NCBI GenBank assembly: GCA_902806565.1 | Contig: CADCXA010000027.1 | Location: 1,736,001-1,800,000 of the forward strand | DNA length: 64,000 bases | Direction: 5' to 3' | From: Hypoxylon rubiginosum | Taxonomy: Eukaryota > Ascomycota > Sordariomycetes > Xylariales > Hypoxylaceae | Shown here: one piece after another, positions 11,301 to 24,808 of the stretch | Layout of the letters: each line of letters starts with the position of its first letter | How positions within the stretch are numbered: position 1 is the stretch's first letter | Translations under genes and position numbers: made by a program | Notes under the pieces: generated by a model | The model's input: only the letters and a program-made list of their open reading frames with translations | Told to the model about the DNA's origin: nothing | The model's database searches: none

Positions 11301-11448
11301 AGACCTCATAGCTATTCCCAATAGGACGTTCATCGTGCTACAAGAATTAAGGTGGCGAAGTCATCTCGTGTATAGACTGGTTCTCTCCATTGGACCCTTT
11401 GCATATTATCATTCGGTAGGGTAGTTCCGTGCTTGGTATGGAACCTGA
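8309..11448. other. Gene-poor stretch
   Basis: I see no convincing gene. ORFs around 10,254-11,089 overlap on both strands in a locally GC-rich patch that includes a GT-rich microsatellite (about 10857-10883), and they look fortuitous. A TACCTACC-type pyrimidine/purine motif cluster occurs at about 8900-8930, and a perfect TACCTAGGTA palindrome is at 11039-11048. The first few hundred bases upstream of 8308 must hold the CCT3 promoter, but no specific element stands out. Confidence 0.5.
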
Positions 11449-11730
11449 CTATGGATAATTTCGATGGTTTGATACATCTGAAGTCATGATTTCTTTCCCC
11501 TTGGGGGCTATAATGTCCCAGCGATGGTTGACCACCCTTGGACGGAGACAGCTCCAGTGCGGCGGATTGGGAAGAACAATGCGAGGAATGTTCTCGCGTG
11601 CCAGCCATGCGGGACAAATAGGGAAGGGGCTGTTCCTTCTTGGGTCGATCACAGGGTTCGAACATAGACACCCTTGGGAGTTAGCTTCGAGGTTCAACGC
11701 CAGAGCCAGCGCCAGAGCCAGTACCAGCAT
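11449..11730 (-). CDS. Tentative small secreted-type protein, 93 aa
   Basis: The ORF starts at a true ATG (11730). Its N-terminus MLVLALALALALNLEANSQG looks like a signal peptide. The rest has cysteines near residues 21, 23, 39 and 60 (GCLCS, PICPAW, WSCL), which is compatible with a small secreted protein. The hydrophobic core is coded by a 12-bp tandem repeat (11698-11727), so the resemblance may be an accident of repeat expansion. There is no clear promoter or intron, no homology is recognised, and the gene lies in a gene desert. A short chance ORF is the main alternative. Confidence 0.2.
   Translation of the reverse strand: MLVLALALALALNLEANSQGCLCSNPVIDPRRNSPFPICPAWLARENIPRIVLPNPPHWSCLRPRVVNHRWDIIAPKGKEIMTSDVSNHRNYP
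11698..11727. repeat. 12-bp tandem repeat (CGCCAGAGCCAG, about 2.5 copies)
   Basis: Two near-exact units are followed by a partial one. On the minus strand the unit translates as repeated Leu-Ala, giving the hydrophobic start of the ORF at 11449-11730. Confidence 0.75.
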
Positions 11731-14700
11731 CGATATGTAAGCCTTTGGAGAGTCGGCGACGTTTCTGCCAGGGTTTGTGAAGCCATCACCCGCTCTTGCG
11801 GACCTCTAGCGGCCAGCCACAGAAGTAAGGAGGTACTAGCGGCAATGCATGACAATTACGTCTTAGAAATACGCTCTGCGCAATTGGGCTTCGGTATGTG
11901 AACGGTTAAGGTTAGTAAATATCAGGGCTTCCCCAAGCTACACCTTGCAGCCACGAGCGTGACGGGAAATTGGGACCGCAGCGTCGGTGCGGAGAGGCCA
12001 ATGAGAGAAAGGTATGAGAGATCCTTCTCTGCTACGGCAAGCTAGATGAGTTAGCTGGTGCCATTATGGACGTAGAATGCCTATAGTAGGTTAGTAGTGG
12101 TGTGTCATTAATAGGAGGCGTTACGTGAACGATGCGACAGGGCGTCGCGGCTGTCTTGGGAATAACGTGGAGTTGATGTAAAGATAGGTTCGGTGGCGGC
12201 CAGAACCCCTTCGGCACGGCCAAGTTCTTCAGGTTCAAGAACGTGGAACCTTTGTACCTTACCGAGAGAGAAAAGCAAAAAGGCTGCAATATAGACGTGC
12301 ATACGCTATGTTGACTTGCGTCTAGCCCGTGCGTTGCTGTCATTCTCATCAGTCATTAAGATTAAGACGAACTTAAGGGTCTGGCCCTAGCCTCGAGTTG
12401 CAGGTCTTGCAGCGTTATGGGATCCTGCGGAAAGTCGAAATGGGAATTTGTCCAATGCGACATAGACTGGAAGCGCCTTGTCTACAAGGACAATTCTCTG
12501 CCGCCTCTGCAATTTAATAATTATAAAACAGGTAAGCGCTCAGACCGATGGTAGGCGACGACGAGCCTGGACCAAGGTGTAACGACATGTTTCACCTCAT
12601 CATACCTACACCGGTCTGCCGGTTTTCAGATACATACCTAGGTATGTAGTAATATCGAAACTTGGATGGTGATGCTCCGTGTACGAAGGCACGACGCTAA
12701 ACGGGGCGGGCATAGAAATGAGACGTGTTACAAAAGGAACAAGGCACCTGTACTACCCATATAACCGATCATTGGTGATGCAGCAGAGATTTCGTGCAGC
12801 AAGGCAGAATATTGCAATTGCAATTTTTGCGCAGCAAGCTCGTGCGGTTTGTTACAGGTCACTTTTTGTGCCTGTATATTGGGCAGACGAGGTAACGCTG
12901 TTAGTGGTGTATGACCTAGATATTGGAAAAAGGCAACAGTGCGCGCCTCTCCAAGCACCAGCCAGGTAACGGCCTACCGTAGGAGGGTTTGGCTGTGATT
13001 GGACAAAAGTACCATAGTGACCATAGTGTAACATGATATGTCGTCTGCCCAGGCAGGCTTCAGTTTATTTTGATCATTCAGTAGGTCTAGCCCTTGGCCG
13101 CTCGAATAGAGCTCGTACCCCTGAAAACGAACAGATCGAAGACATCAATACGAAAGGCGGCATCAAGGCACCAATCCTGGCGCTCAACAAGTTGTCTTCG
13201 ACCTGACACCCCGGAAAGTCTAGGTAGCTTGTACGACAGAGCATGGTGTGTGATCGCCATGGTCAGATCCAGGCAGGCCAAGTTTCGGCCACGACCTGGG
13301 GGTTCGTTCCATCCATCATGCTATGGGTGTGTCCGTATCTCGTAACTCGTGATTCGCCCATGGATAGGATTGGGGAAATAGTTGGGTAGGATAAAAAGCT
13401 ATCGATTGCCTTTCGATGCGGCTGACGACGACTTTTCCAAGTTGTGCGCAAGGTTCGCAATCCTCATTCCTCATAGAAAAGAAAAGAAAACAAACTATCC
13501 TTTTCTTTGACAGCGGGCAAGCAGGCGAGTCGGTTGCCTTACACAGGTACGTACCTGGACCAATGCCAAGAGAGTAAAATGCGGGGTTTTAGTAGATGCG
13601 ACCCTTTAGGTACATATTCGAGAGATGCCCTAGACGAAAGATGGGAGGACGGAGAGACAACTCTCCATGTGCCTGAAACCTTGAAACCCTGAAACTCGCC
13701 AACTATTCGAACGCAATATGTTTCCCGGCAGATAAGAGGTGCTTGTGCCAAGCTTTACCGAGAATCAAGTAGGCATGGTCATTGAACTGGAACGATTACA
13801 TAAATGCAACGTAAGGTAGTAGACAAGTTGGCAAGTTGGTAGGCCGGTAGCATCGTTTACGTATCTACTATATACCTCTCTATATATGAGTCCAGTATGC
13901 AAAGACCTCAAAACCACATACCACATATACCCGGTGTATAGTCCGTCCTGCTATTACCTAACTTCCTTGACTTCCTTAACTTCTTCGGGGCCAGCCGTGG
14001 TGCCGGGAGAAACCGTATCGGACATCCGACATTCTGTCTTTCCTGAAGACCCGAGTTGCATTGCGCGCATGCAAAGGGATGGAGCACCATGCGCGGACCA
14101 CGTTGATACTGGCATGCTTACATCACGAGGCATTACTAGCAGATACGGCGCTATACTTGTATAAAGTGGCGCGGGAATGCGGCAGCTATTGCTCTTAACT
14201 ATATAGGCATAGTCATCTTTACGAGTTGAGCAATATGGCAAAGGCAACAAGTATTGGTTGCATGGGGTAAAGACATCGCATACGTGGCATTGGCTGTATA
14301 GTTGTACCTTGTTTAAAAGTAATATAGAAAGAGACTATCTAAACCTTTACTCATCTCATGTATTAGGTGGGAGGTAGGTATAGAAAGATAAACCCAAGGT
14401 TTACTTGCACGATTTAGTCTTGTCTCGAAGATAATGTCATTGTATAACCTTGGTCTTATATCTTATATATTATACAATAACACGTGAAATAACTTTCGCT
14501 TAAGACTCGCGTATCTAAGATTGTCTTGTCTTGGCCGCCACTCGTTAACCAAAAATGAGGTTGATCAGCTATGTATGTCTTGCGAGTCTTTGCTAAAACC
14601 GTCAAGTCTGGATTACCTAGTTCTGCAGCTTGGCGATCTCGAAAAGAGTATACCTACATAGTACGTGTTAAGAGGATTACTATTGTTACCTCATGTCAGC

Positions 14701-17700
14701 TTCAGCCGGTTTTCAGTCGGTAGGCTTAACACATCTTTCCTCCATTGGCGTAATAATCATCGAATTTCTCACCAGTAACAAGACCTACATACTGTAGGAA
14801 CCTGGTGGACCCTTGTTCGCGATAACCGGCGAGAACACATATGTACTGTTGCTAGCCCTCATTCGTTCAAGATCTCTAACTTGATTAGTGACTTGGTCCG
14901 TGCCCACGCTGCTGAACATCGAACTGCGATTGATGGTGTGCCAATAACCTGGGGAGTCGACAAGGACCAGGATAGAGGAGAGCAGACCAGGATAGAGATT
15001 CGGCCGGTACCACGGTCGGGGATATCCTTCTGATTTAGGCAAAGCCCCGATGCGAGGCGCATGGATCCATTCCTGGTCATCGACGACCAAGCCGAGAATG
15101 GGAAAGGTGAGAAGAAGAAGTCTGGGGTTGGGCAATTTCCGCCTTTCCCCCTTGCTTTGAGCTGTGGCTCCATCTAGGCTCGCGTCATTTCGGACTTAGA
15201 TGGCTTTAGAGCGTTTCTACGTATAAAAATATTATACACATGGGTTCGATATGAACTGCATCAAACCTAGTTCGCGCTTAGCTGTGTAGGAGAGAACAGT
15301 TTGCGAATAGCTTCCGTAGGTACCTTACCCCTTACCCATGTACTTTGGCATTGGATTTCCATTCGGGACTGGCCATAGCTCGGGAATAATCTGTTAGTAA
15401 TCAAGATATTATTTACCTAGCAGCCTTGTTCTTATACACGTATATTCTCCACTGCAGTACCACTAAGCTTATATATTAGGTCGACATCAAAGGACTAGAT
15501 AACTAAAACGAGGCTTAGTCCGTGGCTATATGATCAAGATAACTCTACTATGTAACAACGCCTTGGCCGCGATAACTTACTAGGCAATCACTACTAGGTA
15601 ATCACTAATCATTAATTAACCTAAGCCTTGTGAAGTTTGTCATGATATCCAATTCATGGCCAAAGGAGGAACTTGGCGCATAGCTAGGTACGCTAGCTCT
15701 ATTCATGCTGCCGAGAAGCTTGGGGCCTTTGGGATTCTTTGTAGAAAAGCGTGGGGTTTTACCACAGACCATATCGTAATGCCGAGACGCCCAGCGCCCC
15801 TAAGAACGTATTGTCGCGTGGTTGTGGACGCAATATACGCCGTAGGAGCACTGATAACATGGGTAAAAAGAAAGGAAGGTAAGGGTAAGGGTAAGGGAAT
15901 CCAGAACAACGGCGCCTAGACATCTGTATGGGAGTAGTGTGGAATTGCGCAAATCTCCTCTTGTCGTGCCACGGCCGTGCCGCACGACAGGAGAATGTGT
16001 GCTCATGTGACCAGACCTTGCTGCCGGTAAGCTGCTTAAATCACACCTCGTTTTAGAACGTCATCGAATCCCTCCGCTTACATCTTGTCTTAGGTGATAT
16101 TGGCCCAACTTTTACCTGCAAGGCACCCAAAACGGGCTACCTACTCCAACTCTGGTAATATCTCACCAACCTAAGCGTGGACGTGGTCAAGTTTGAAATT
16201 CGGGACTGGCTCAAGATGGATAGTCGGACGAGACTAAGCTCACGAGGAGCATGAACACTCAAGGGTTCTGCGACTGTCGGTTCCTGCATTAGAGACCCTG
16301 CAATAGTTTGCGGCCATGTTGACCAAGTGATGATTCTTGTTATGATAGTCCTTCGACCTCCTTGCGGCTGTCTTACATATGACCAGAAATGGGTCAGACT
16401 GGAAATAAAGGGATATCATACTTTCCAACTGACAAAGCACCAGACGAAGCCTCATGCTTTGTATTATGGTCATTGGGCTCTTTTAGTCTGTCATAGTAGT
16501 AGTAAGCAACTAGAGAGTTCCAGCCCAGTCTGAGCCCAAGTCGACCTCCTTTGGTGGTTTCACTCACGATAGCTTCTTGCGATCTCGACCCCGACCCCGA
16601 CCCGAATGAATGGGATGCATTGTTTACCAGGTATTCGAGATGCACCTTGCCACCTCCAAGGATCCATTCGACCACACTCAGAAGAAGTCGATGAAAATTC
16701 AACCCGATAGTGTCCCAAGACCCGAAACCAACTGTTCTGGTTCTAGTTTAGTGTCGCCTTAGCCTATCGAGTGCGGTCTTGATTCCGTCGTAACCAATCG
16801 ATCCATCCGACACCCAGATGCTCAATCTCAAGTTCGGACTCAGCCCTGATAAGCTAGACCACGATCGGAATACGCTTCGGCTCCAGAACCCTAGGGAGTG
16901 GTAAAGCTGCAGGGTGTGCATGAAAATAGTCGGAAAGCCACAAGAGAAGGGACCCAACACGCTGGGAAGAAGAGATTTCCGACGATGATGATACGAACTA
17001 CAGACTCGGCATCCACGTTTCCTCGTTCCCAATCGAGACAACTTCTTAGGTGAGGGTTGTGTCTATCATATCATTAGCAGGCGTGTGACCACAAACCCTT
17101 TTCTCGTTCTTGCGGTGAAGCTGTCAGATACTGACGACCTCGAATCCATGGCGCCGACCATCCAAATCATAAGCCAGCCCTTAGCGTAGAGGTCTTATCA
17201 CTAAGATAGATTGTGCTCATCGTGACTTTTCGTAGATCGTTTGCTCGTGAATATTGCCATTGGCGCTAATCTCACGAGAGACGCTTAGGAGGCTGAATTA
17301 ACCGGCAAACCGACGACGATCAACACAGATTCTCAAAAGTCCCTATTTCTAGACTCCAGCAGCGCTAAGGTCGCAAGCTGTCCCTGGTCGAAGGCTAGCC
17401 GTGTACCATCGTAACGCGACGTGGATCTCCTGGTCTGTCAAGGACGAGGTAGGGATACACCTTGCGAAAATATCCTCAAGGATAACGTCTTTTGCCGTGA
17501 CACAGACCATCGGGCTCCACTGAAGCCGTGCACTCGCTGGTTCGTCGCGTCCCGTTCCTTTTTTGACTTGATGTCCCTTTCTTACCTTGGCCTCGGATTC
17601 GCGGCGTCCCGACAGACTGTCATGGCAGCATGGTTAAAATTGTGCAAGCGAATCCCACCCAGCGAACGATGCGTCGGCCTGGACTGTCTCAGGATAACGA

Positions 17701-18186
17701 CGTCCTAGTTCGCGAGGGAATCTTCGGAGCAACGACCGCATCGTCCCCAAAAGAGGCTAGAAGCCCACTGTCACATAATTTCCCAGCTCTGAGGATCCGA
17801 ATGACAATAGACCTCTTGGCTCTGATACTATGATGCCTTCCTCGCCGCTGATTGGACACCCTATAGCAAACCCACTTGTTCATGCACATGTTCTTTGCCG
17901 ACTTCACCGAACTTGGCGTCTCGCTTACAAAAATGGAAATGTGACAAGTCAAATTATCTGGTACGTACCTGTGTTGGAAGGCAGGCCAATCAATTGCTGA
18001 CGTTGGCCTTGCATCTTCGAAGGGGGGAAGGGTAGTTTCGGGACGAGGGAGACTGACACAGCTGAACAACCGGATTGGGTCGGGATATTAGACGCATTCA
18101 AGAACCACTTCGACCTCAATTCGACGCCTTGTGGGACATCCATGACGAAAGTTGCGCGTGGGGGTCCAACAAGTACATAGTAGGAC

Positions 18187-18225
18187 GGGCTCGATGGGCT
18201 CGATGGGCTCGATGGGCTCGATGGG
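18187..18225. repeat. 9-bp tandem repeat GGGCTCGAT, 4 copies
   Basis: Four exact head-to-tail copies are followed by GGG. All open frames through it encode repeated tripeptides, so ORFs here (for example those with GSM or PIE repeats) are probably artefacts. Confidence 0.9.
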
Positions 18226-21200
18226 TGTCGGCTCATATGTTGATAGCTTCGTCGCATTATACCTACGGGCCGAGTTTGGTTCCTGCTCAACCTCCCCTTC
18301 CGAACCCCATTCGGTTGGGCCCATGCTTCGACGCCCGTGCTCGAACGCCATGGTTGACGCCATATGCTTGTTACATGTCAGTTACCTGTCAGGTGTTGAT
18401 GTCGCGAGGTGTTCGCATACATATTTGTCATGTAGGAGAGATGTGATGAGTATCATCCGAACCCCTTTCCTTTTCCCCACCTGTCCCTGGCTGCAGTTTA
18501 GGCGCAAGGCGCAGACGCAGATGCAGAGCTAGATGTACCTAGGTAGAAAAGATGCGAATGAGATGCAAAAGTTGGGGGAATGATGGATTAGTGGGATAAC
18601 GGTGAATATTCGGGATAGATTAGGTAGCCAAGCCACACTCTCTACCTTCACTCTGCCTCTTCGCTACGTGCTTCTGAATCGCAGCCAGCCGCGTGCTACC
18701 TGCTTCGTCAGCGTCCAAGACAAAAACCCCCCCTTTGTGTTCTGCAAATGACCTAGCCTAGCTTCACGGGGTGACCTACATATAACGAGGCTTGCTTTCT
18801 GTATTCCTGCGTGCGTCTCAATGCGACCCTCAGCGAATCGCCCAGCTTTCCTTGCATGTAGGACAAAACCAGAGCTCCCACTAGATCGACCACCTTAGCA
18901 ATATACAAATCTGCTGCGAGCTGCATACAGCATCGTACAATAACACTACATAGTATCTCTATATTGCACCATAGCCTAAGGTTTCGATATCAATGCGTTC
19001 AAGCTCCGGTTCGGCGCGGGCAGACGGGATAGGATTCTCGGATTCTCTCGCTAGCATCTTCTAGCAAACCTAGGGAGCTAAGAAAGAACCCAGTGATCTG
19101 GGAAAAGCGACCAGGAAGTCGTGATCGCATGAAATGGTACAATAAACTAAGCTTCTCCCGAGAGGTGGAGCTCGTGGGTACCTGGATGAGCAAGCAGATT
19201 TGATGCCGACAGCCGGCTTCCATAGATAGTAGAGTACCTCGAGCTATAGAGACATCGCTCATCATCTTGTCCGTCCAGGTGTGCCACTGCTTGCCGAGAT
19301 AATAACCAGATCTAAGGTGGGTAGTCTAATGTGACCGTATCGCGGGCGGCCACTCCACTCACACTCATTGCGTATTCCATCTATCCTATCTATTATGTAC
19401 CCACCATACACTCTCCTATAGTTTCAGATATTCCACATGCTCTGGACGCATGCCCTACCTATTCATTATCAGAAGCGATAGGGCCACCCGACGCGAGACA
19501 TCGACATCCCACGCGGACCCTCCCTTTCTGCTCTCGAGGTTTGGTATTTTGCCGTGAAGCTAGCATGGGACTAGCAAGGGAGAGGACGCGACGACACGGA
19601 AAAAGGCTGACAGGATGGGGGTTCATGTACTCATTCAAGTAACCCGTCTGGACTTGCGTCGGCGGTGCATATACAGTACTTACCTACCTTAGGTACTTGC
19701 ATACTACGCCTGGGGTAACAATGAGAGGTTTCTCATGTGCGCTGCGCGTCCCGTAGTAACAGGGGCGCAACAATCTTCGAAGCCTTGCAGGCCTCCAGTA
19801 TTGAGTGTCATTGGAGGAAGGAAACTGGGGAGGGGCCTTTCTGCTTTCTGGCCTGCTGCGTAGCGTCTCGTCTCGCATCGTCAGCAAAGGTCAATTCAGC
19901 CAACTCGTGATGCCACGATGTTTCGACGCCAACGTTATCAAAGGTGGATATCGGTGCTCGAGATTGACGCTTCGCATTGTGTCTCTTGGCCTTGTAGAAC
20001 GCCATCGTCACGAATGTCCGCATTGAAGACAGTGTTTCTGAAGATCCCGATTCTTTTTTATCTGTTACCCGCGACAGCCTTATTTTGCGGGTTCCCCCCT
20101 AACTATGTAGCTCTGGGGCTCTTTCAGGTTGGTCATGATCGTCCTGCTACGGTCTTTAATTAACAACTTGGCCGTTGTTGATATCGCCACACCCCGGATG
20201 TCTAATAGTGGGTTTATTTGGGGGAATAGATACGATACGATGCTGCACGGGGTACCATAGTAGTTCGTTAGGCGTGGCTGAAGAAGACGACTTGTTTAAG
20301 CACTGGGCCTTTCCTACACTGGTATCGTCCACGACGACGCTAGATCGACAAATCTAATAGCGCCAACCGAACGTTGATGTTGTATTCTCATAGTGTTCGA
20401 GCCTAGTCCCATATCGAGATAGCTATGCGGTCCCTGGAAAAGCTTGGGATTTGTCGGCCGAGTGGAGAAGCAATGTGCTGTGTAAGAATAGACTAACACG
20501 CCAGGCCTGCAGATTTCAGGGTCCTGATATGAGATGAAAGGTCCAGCATTGACCTGTCGCGACTCGTCGATAGCCCATCCGTGGTGGTCCCCTTTCTGCT
20601 GGGTGCGCCGACGACGACGCAGACGCAGATGCAAGACGCATGTAGAGCTCGGGGGTCTTCCCACGAAGGCAAATCGCGTTGGAGCAGGCAGATTTTTTTG
20701 GTACGAGCATATCAGGTGGCGACCGCAGGGTTGACGAGAAAAAGGGTGTGGCTCGCCCACACGCCCACACACGCCCACACACACTGCAGCTCCCAAATCG
20801 ACAGCTAACGACCGAACCGTGGCTGGCCATTGGAACCATTTGGACCAATTTGCTTGGAAAAGCTGCGAGAACCTGCAGGAGATTCCCCCGCCTTCAGATG
20901 CAGGTCGAATCGGTTTCGGCCTAGCGTCGTGCTCCTGGCTGCCACAACAAGAGGCTTTTTGCCTGCTGGGTGCAAATCGACCATCCTAGACCACTGCGGT
21001 GTTGCCAGCCAAGCTCGCCTCCTTTTTTTAAAAACGGCTTGCTCTCAACGGGACCACTTGGCCTTGCGATTGACATGGAGATGGAAGATAGAAGTAGAGC
21101 TGAGGTTTCGGATTGCACAGGAGGAAAGGGGGGAACTTTGTAAAGCTTCAAGATATGAGAGATAACGCGCAAGGCTCGTTCAACAGTCCTATTCCCTCTC

Positions 21201-21245
21201 CTCTCCTCTTCTTCCCCCCTTTCTTCGTTCTGGTCTCAAACTTGT

Positions 21246-21274
21246 CAAACCATCAAACCATCAAACCATCAAAC
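21246..21274. repeat. 8-bp tandem repeat CATCAAAC, about 3.5 copies
   Basis: Three exact units are preceded by a partial one, in a CT/CA-rich stretch of the gene desert. Confidence 0.85.
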
Positions 21275-22345
21275 TCGTCAGGCGCCAGATCTTTCCCCAG
21301 AGTCTATGCCGGTGCTTGTAGATCTACCGTAGCCCCGACGGTGTCCGTTCGTAGTAACCCAGCTGTCCAGCACCGATATCCCTAGGAGATGATACCCCGA
21401 GGACTAGGACTAGGACTGCGACTAGGGGGGAAATGATACAGAAAGAGCTGACGACATGAGCATCGTGCAGCTCATTGCTACCAGCATCCTACTAATATCT
21501 TAGAGTATGGAGATGTCAGCTGCTGTCCTAATTGGACCACTAGCAGGTAGGGAGAAGCTAATTGAGCATCAATGTCTCTTTCGGGCAACCCGTGATGACG
21601 ATGATAACGAAGGGTCCCCCCATCCCAGCTTTTTCCCCGTGATTTATCGGAAGGGTCGGAAAATGACTGGTAGATTGCTCGGCCGATGTAAGGTACCGGC
21701 CGTAGTGGATGTGCTTCATGACAATGACCCTCCCCCCGGGGGATTTTCATCTTCAGAGTTCATGTCGCTGTAGCAGTCGAGTTTTGGAATAAGTGCAATG
21801 ATGTCAGCCGCCAGAGCGACCCGGGACAAGAGAGAGCTCTTTAGACCCATCGTCTCAGGATCGCCTCTCTTATTTAAATCTTTATTCGGGAGACTTCCCG
21901 CCAAGCAGCGAATACGGCTGTGATGTCAATGATGGCAAAATTTCGATTGTGGTTGTGGTTCTGCTGTACGCAGTGTATACTTCCTTGGGCGGCGTTTTCC
22001 GTCGTCGACGGCGACGGTGCTGGCAGGAACTGATAGGGAGGAGGGACAAATGAAGTGTAGACTAGAAATTTCGTGGGGAGAGGACGAACATGATTGGAAT
22101 ATGGCTGAGAAGATTGTAATTTCGATGCCACCTTAGACGGTTTTCATTAATTGCCATCGTCTCTGGAAGTACTCACGAGCCAATGAGGGCCCGTAGATTA
22201 AAGAGTCGTCTGCAGAAGCGCATGCAAGACCTGCAGCGACATTGTGGATAGTTCAGGTGGTCGGTGGTCGGTGGTATGCTGTCGCTACGGTATCATTCCC
22301 TAGTTCCTATACCTCAGTCGAAGCAATAAGGGATGATATTCTGTG

Positions 22346-22386
22346 TGGTCACTGGTCACTGGTCACTGGTCACTGGTCACTGGTCA
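22346..22386. repeat. 7-bp tandem repeat TGGTCAC, almost 6 copies
   Basis: Five exact copies and one partial copy occur in intergenic DNA. The unit is part of no gene. Confidence 0.9.
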
Positions 22387-23928
22387 GTCAGAGTGTGGTT
22401 AGGTTGTTTTCCGTATGCTATCCTGTGCAACATTGGAATATCATTATGATCATTATGGGTTGATTATCGTGTGAAGGTTGGCTGTTCCCCGCAAAAAAGA
22501 AGGGTGACTATAGGAAGCGGATGGGTTTCTTCAACTTTCGATATCTTTACTTCGTCTGTAACGTATTTACCCTTCGCCTCGGTACCCTTTTGCCCACTTG
22601 CGCAAACCGCGTACGCCGGATGAAAAGAAAAGAAAAAAAGAAGGTCGCCGTGCAACCATACCCGCATTCACACAATGTATAGACATCCATACACTAGGCG
22701 TCTTACGTATGACTCGTCTTGCGTGGATTCTGCGCTTTCGAGTCTCAGCTGGCAAGCCTACATACGTATGCTATCTACATGTACATACAGCAGTGTCTGC
22801 CTGCCTATCTATGTATGTAGGTATGCTGCTCGACTAGAATCGCACCGATAAAGCTGCGTTCTGTACGCAGGAAGCGCAGAATTTTCTGCCATTGGGAAAT
22901 TCCGGATGGTTTATTAACTCATTAATTGACGATCGTACATTCACACATGCATGCCTACATATACACTCGCGATGTGGCAACCGTGGTTGTAGGTGTTGAA
23001 GACACCCCCACGGGTCCACTCAATATCCGTCTTTGGTCTCTCTCTCGAGCCTCGTTTGGCTCGTACGTACATACAATATACGATGTGGAGCATGGTTGAT
23101 ATGTAGGTATGCTGGTATGTCTGGGTATTTAGGTCGTGTTTTACTGTATTGTATAATTCTCCAAGGGCGGCGAAAAGGCTATGCGAGTCACAGAAAATAG
23201 GCAGTGATAGCCCCCGTAATAGACCAGTAAACCACAGCAGATAGACAATAAAGCAATCGCTCACCAATACATACAAGTCCATGCGTGGTTTGGCTACAGT
23301 AAACATCGTCGGTCGATATAAGGAACGAATGGGAATAAAAGGGAGACAAGCGCATATGTTCCATACTACTATGAATCATGCCAGCGAAAAGCTTCCGAGG
23401 CTACGTGGGTGGCATCATAAGTGAAGAAAAACGCCTATTGATTCATTTTCTTCTTTTTGAGTAACGCTCCCATTCTCCCATTCGAGAGTCTTGTTGAAGA
23501 GATCCTCCAACCACTTGGCGCACTGTGGTCTGGCCGCAGGAAGAAGAGGGAAAAAAGGAAATTGTGTGCTCGAATCGTCATGTTAAGCAATTGAATGCCA
23601 ATTCATTTTCATAACTCTCTAGGCTGCTAGGTTAGCACCTCATACTCTCTAATCATTATGTAAAAAGCCATCAGGGTCACAAAAGGTTAGATGGTAGGCT
23701 GGTAAGCTGGTAGGGTGTAAATGTTGTAAACGAGCAAAGAATGAAGGAGGGGTCCCCTGAAGGGAGAAAGGGGGGGGGTGTACATTATAGAATACATAGA
23801 AATGGAGAAAGATTTAGATCACACGCCCCCCTTACCCACCCATACCCCCATACTCCTCTCACCATTTCCAATCTCGCCCCCTTCTAATCTTTCCTCACAC
23901 ACCTTGTAGCAAAAATTTTCTCTCCTCG

Positions 23929-24120
23929 TCAGAGGCCCTTGCACTCCTGGCACTCCTCTTGGGTCTTGGGTCTTGGGTCTTGGGGGGTACCTTCGTACCC
24001 TCTCGACCCTCTTTTCGGCCTCCAGTCGTTGATCAGCGGCAGCTCTGGCGCTAGCTCAGACTCGGCGTAGCCCGTATGCGATATCGCTGCAAGGACTACA
24101 AGGACTGCGAGGACTTGCAT
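23929..24120 (-). CDS. Tentative small secreted peptide precursor, 63 aa
   Basis: Starting at ATG 24120, the N-terminus MQVLAVLVVLAAISHTGYA has the pattern of a signal peptide with an Ala-X-Ala-like end. A dibasic KR at residues 36-37 could be a Kex2 processing site, leaving a C-terminal peptide of about 26 residues with a C-X-X-C motif near its end (residues 57 and 60). Both halves are partly coded by short tandem repeats: a 9-bp unit (24090-24116) gives the hydrophobic core and a 7-bp unit (23958-23984) gives part of the C-terminal half. This suggests either a recently arisen gene or a chance ORF. No homolog is recognised. Confidence 0.25.
   Translation of the reverse strand: MQVLAVLVVLAAISHTGYAESELAPELPLINDWRPKRGSRGYEGTPQDPRPKTQEECQECKGL
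23958..23984. repeat. 7-bp tandem repeat CTTGGGT, about 4 copies
   Basis: Three exact copies plus a fourth shortened one lie inside the tentative peptide ORF on the minus strand, where they read as AAGACCC units. Confidence 0.9.
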
Positions 24121-24808
24121 GGACAAGGGCAGCCTAGTACATATGTACATAGCAGAAGTGGTATGGTCCTGGACTCCTGGGCACTGGGCAGGCAAAGGCC
24201 TGACCTCACGACCTTACAACCACACACCCTACCTGCCTACCTCTCGACCCTCTAGTACTATGTTACTTCTGCTCCTGGCCTCCTGCTGTCCGCTGCCCTG
24301 TACTTAGCAGTAGCAGTAGCAGTGCAGACTGCAGAGTTGCAGATGGCTCCACCGAGCTAATAGCCCTTGTCTGTCTCTGGTGGACCCCCCTTGTCTTTGC
24401 TGATCGAAACGCTCGCTGATGTGACTGACTTCCATGCGGCCATCCAAACCAAGACGATCTTCGTACCTCCGTACTCTCAGTCCTGGCTGTGTAAGCTGGA
24501 TTGATACAAATGAAGCTCCTCTCCTCCATACACTTTCCTACGAAATGCCTTCCAAGCTACCGTGCTCTTCGACGAAACAACTTTACCTTCAACCTTCACT
24601 GCTCCGCTATTGCGTGCTTCATTGCAATACATTGCAACACCAGAGCAGGTCATGATACAATCTTGGAACGCCTTGTGAGAGTATAAACCCTTCAACCAAG
24701 GCGCTTCTATCTCGTCGTCTCCTTCTCGAATCCGGCACCTATCGGCTTCGAATCGACTGAGACTTCACACTTCCGACTTTTTCGACCTGGTCATGTTAAA
24801 TAGTCTTG
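24121..24808. other. Intergenic region upstream of the Ecl1-family gene
   Basis: No gene is seen. It presumably carries the upstream promoter of the gene at 24946. TATAAA also occurs at 24682-24687. Confidence 0.4.

Larger units (their letters stand above)
11731..23928. other. Gene desert with scattered minisatellites
   Basis: Over 12 kb I see no gene I can support. ORFs are under about 160 codons, overlap on both strands and show no family resemblance or coherent splice structure. The stretch contains several unrelated short tandem repeats (listed separately) and palindromes TACCTAGGTA at 12635-12644 and 18536-18545. A run GTAAGG with three near-telomeric units occurs at 15880-15898. Small or non-coding RNA genes could be present and would not be visible this way. 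Confidence 0.5.

Noticed and set aside
14785..15173. Minus-strand ORFs of 104-116 aa
   Set aside because: Two overlapping frames of similar length, no recognisable motif and no promoter layout.
22346..22386. Regular short repeats as a CRISPR-like array
   Set aside because: Units of 7 bp are directly contiguous with no spacers; this is a simple minisatellite in a eukaryotic genome.
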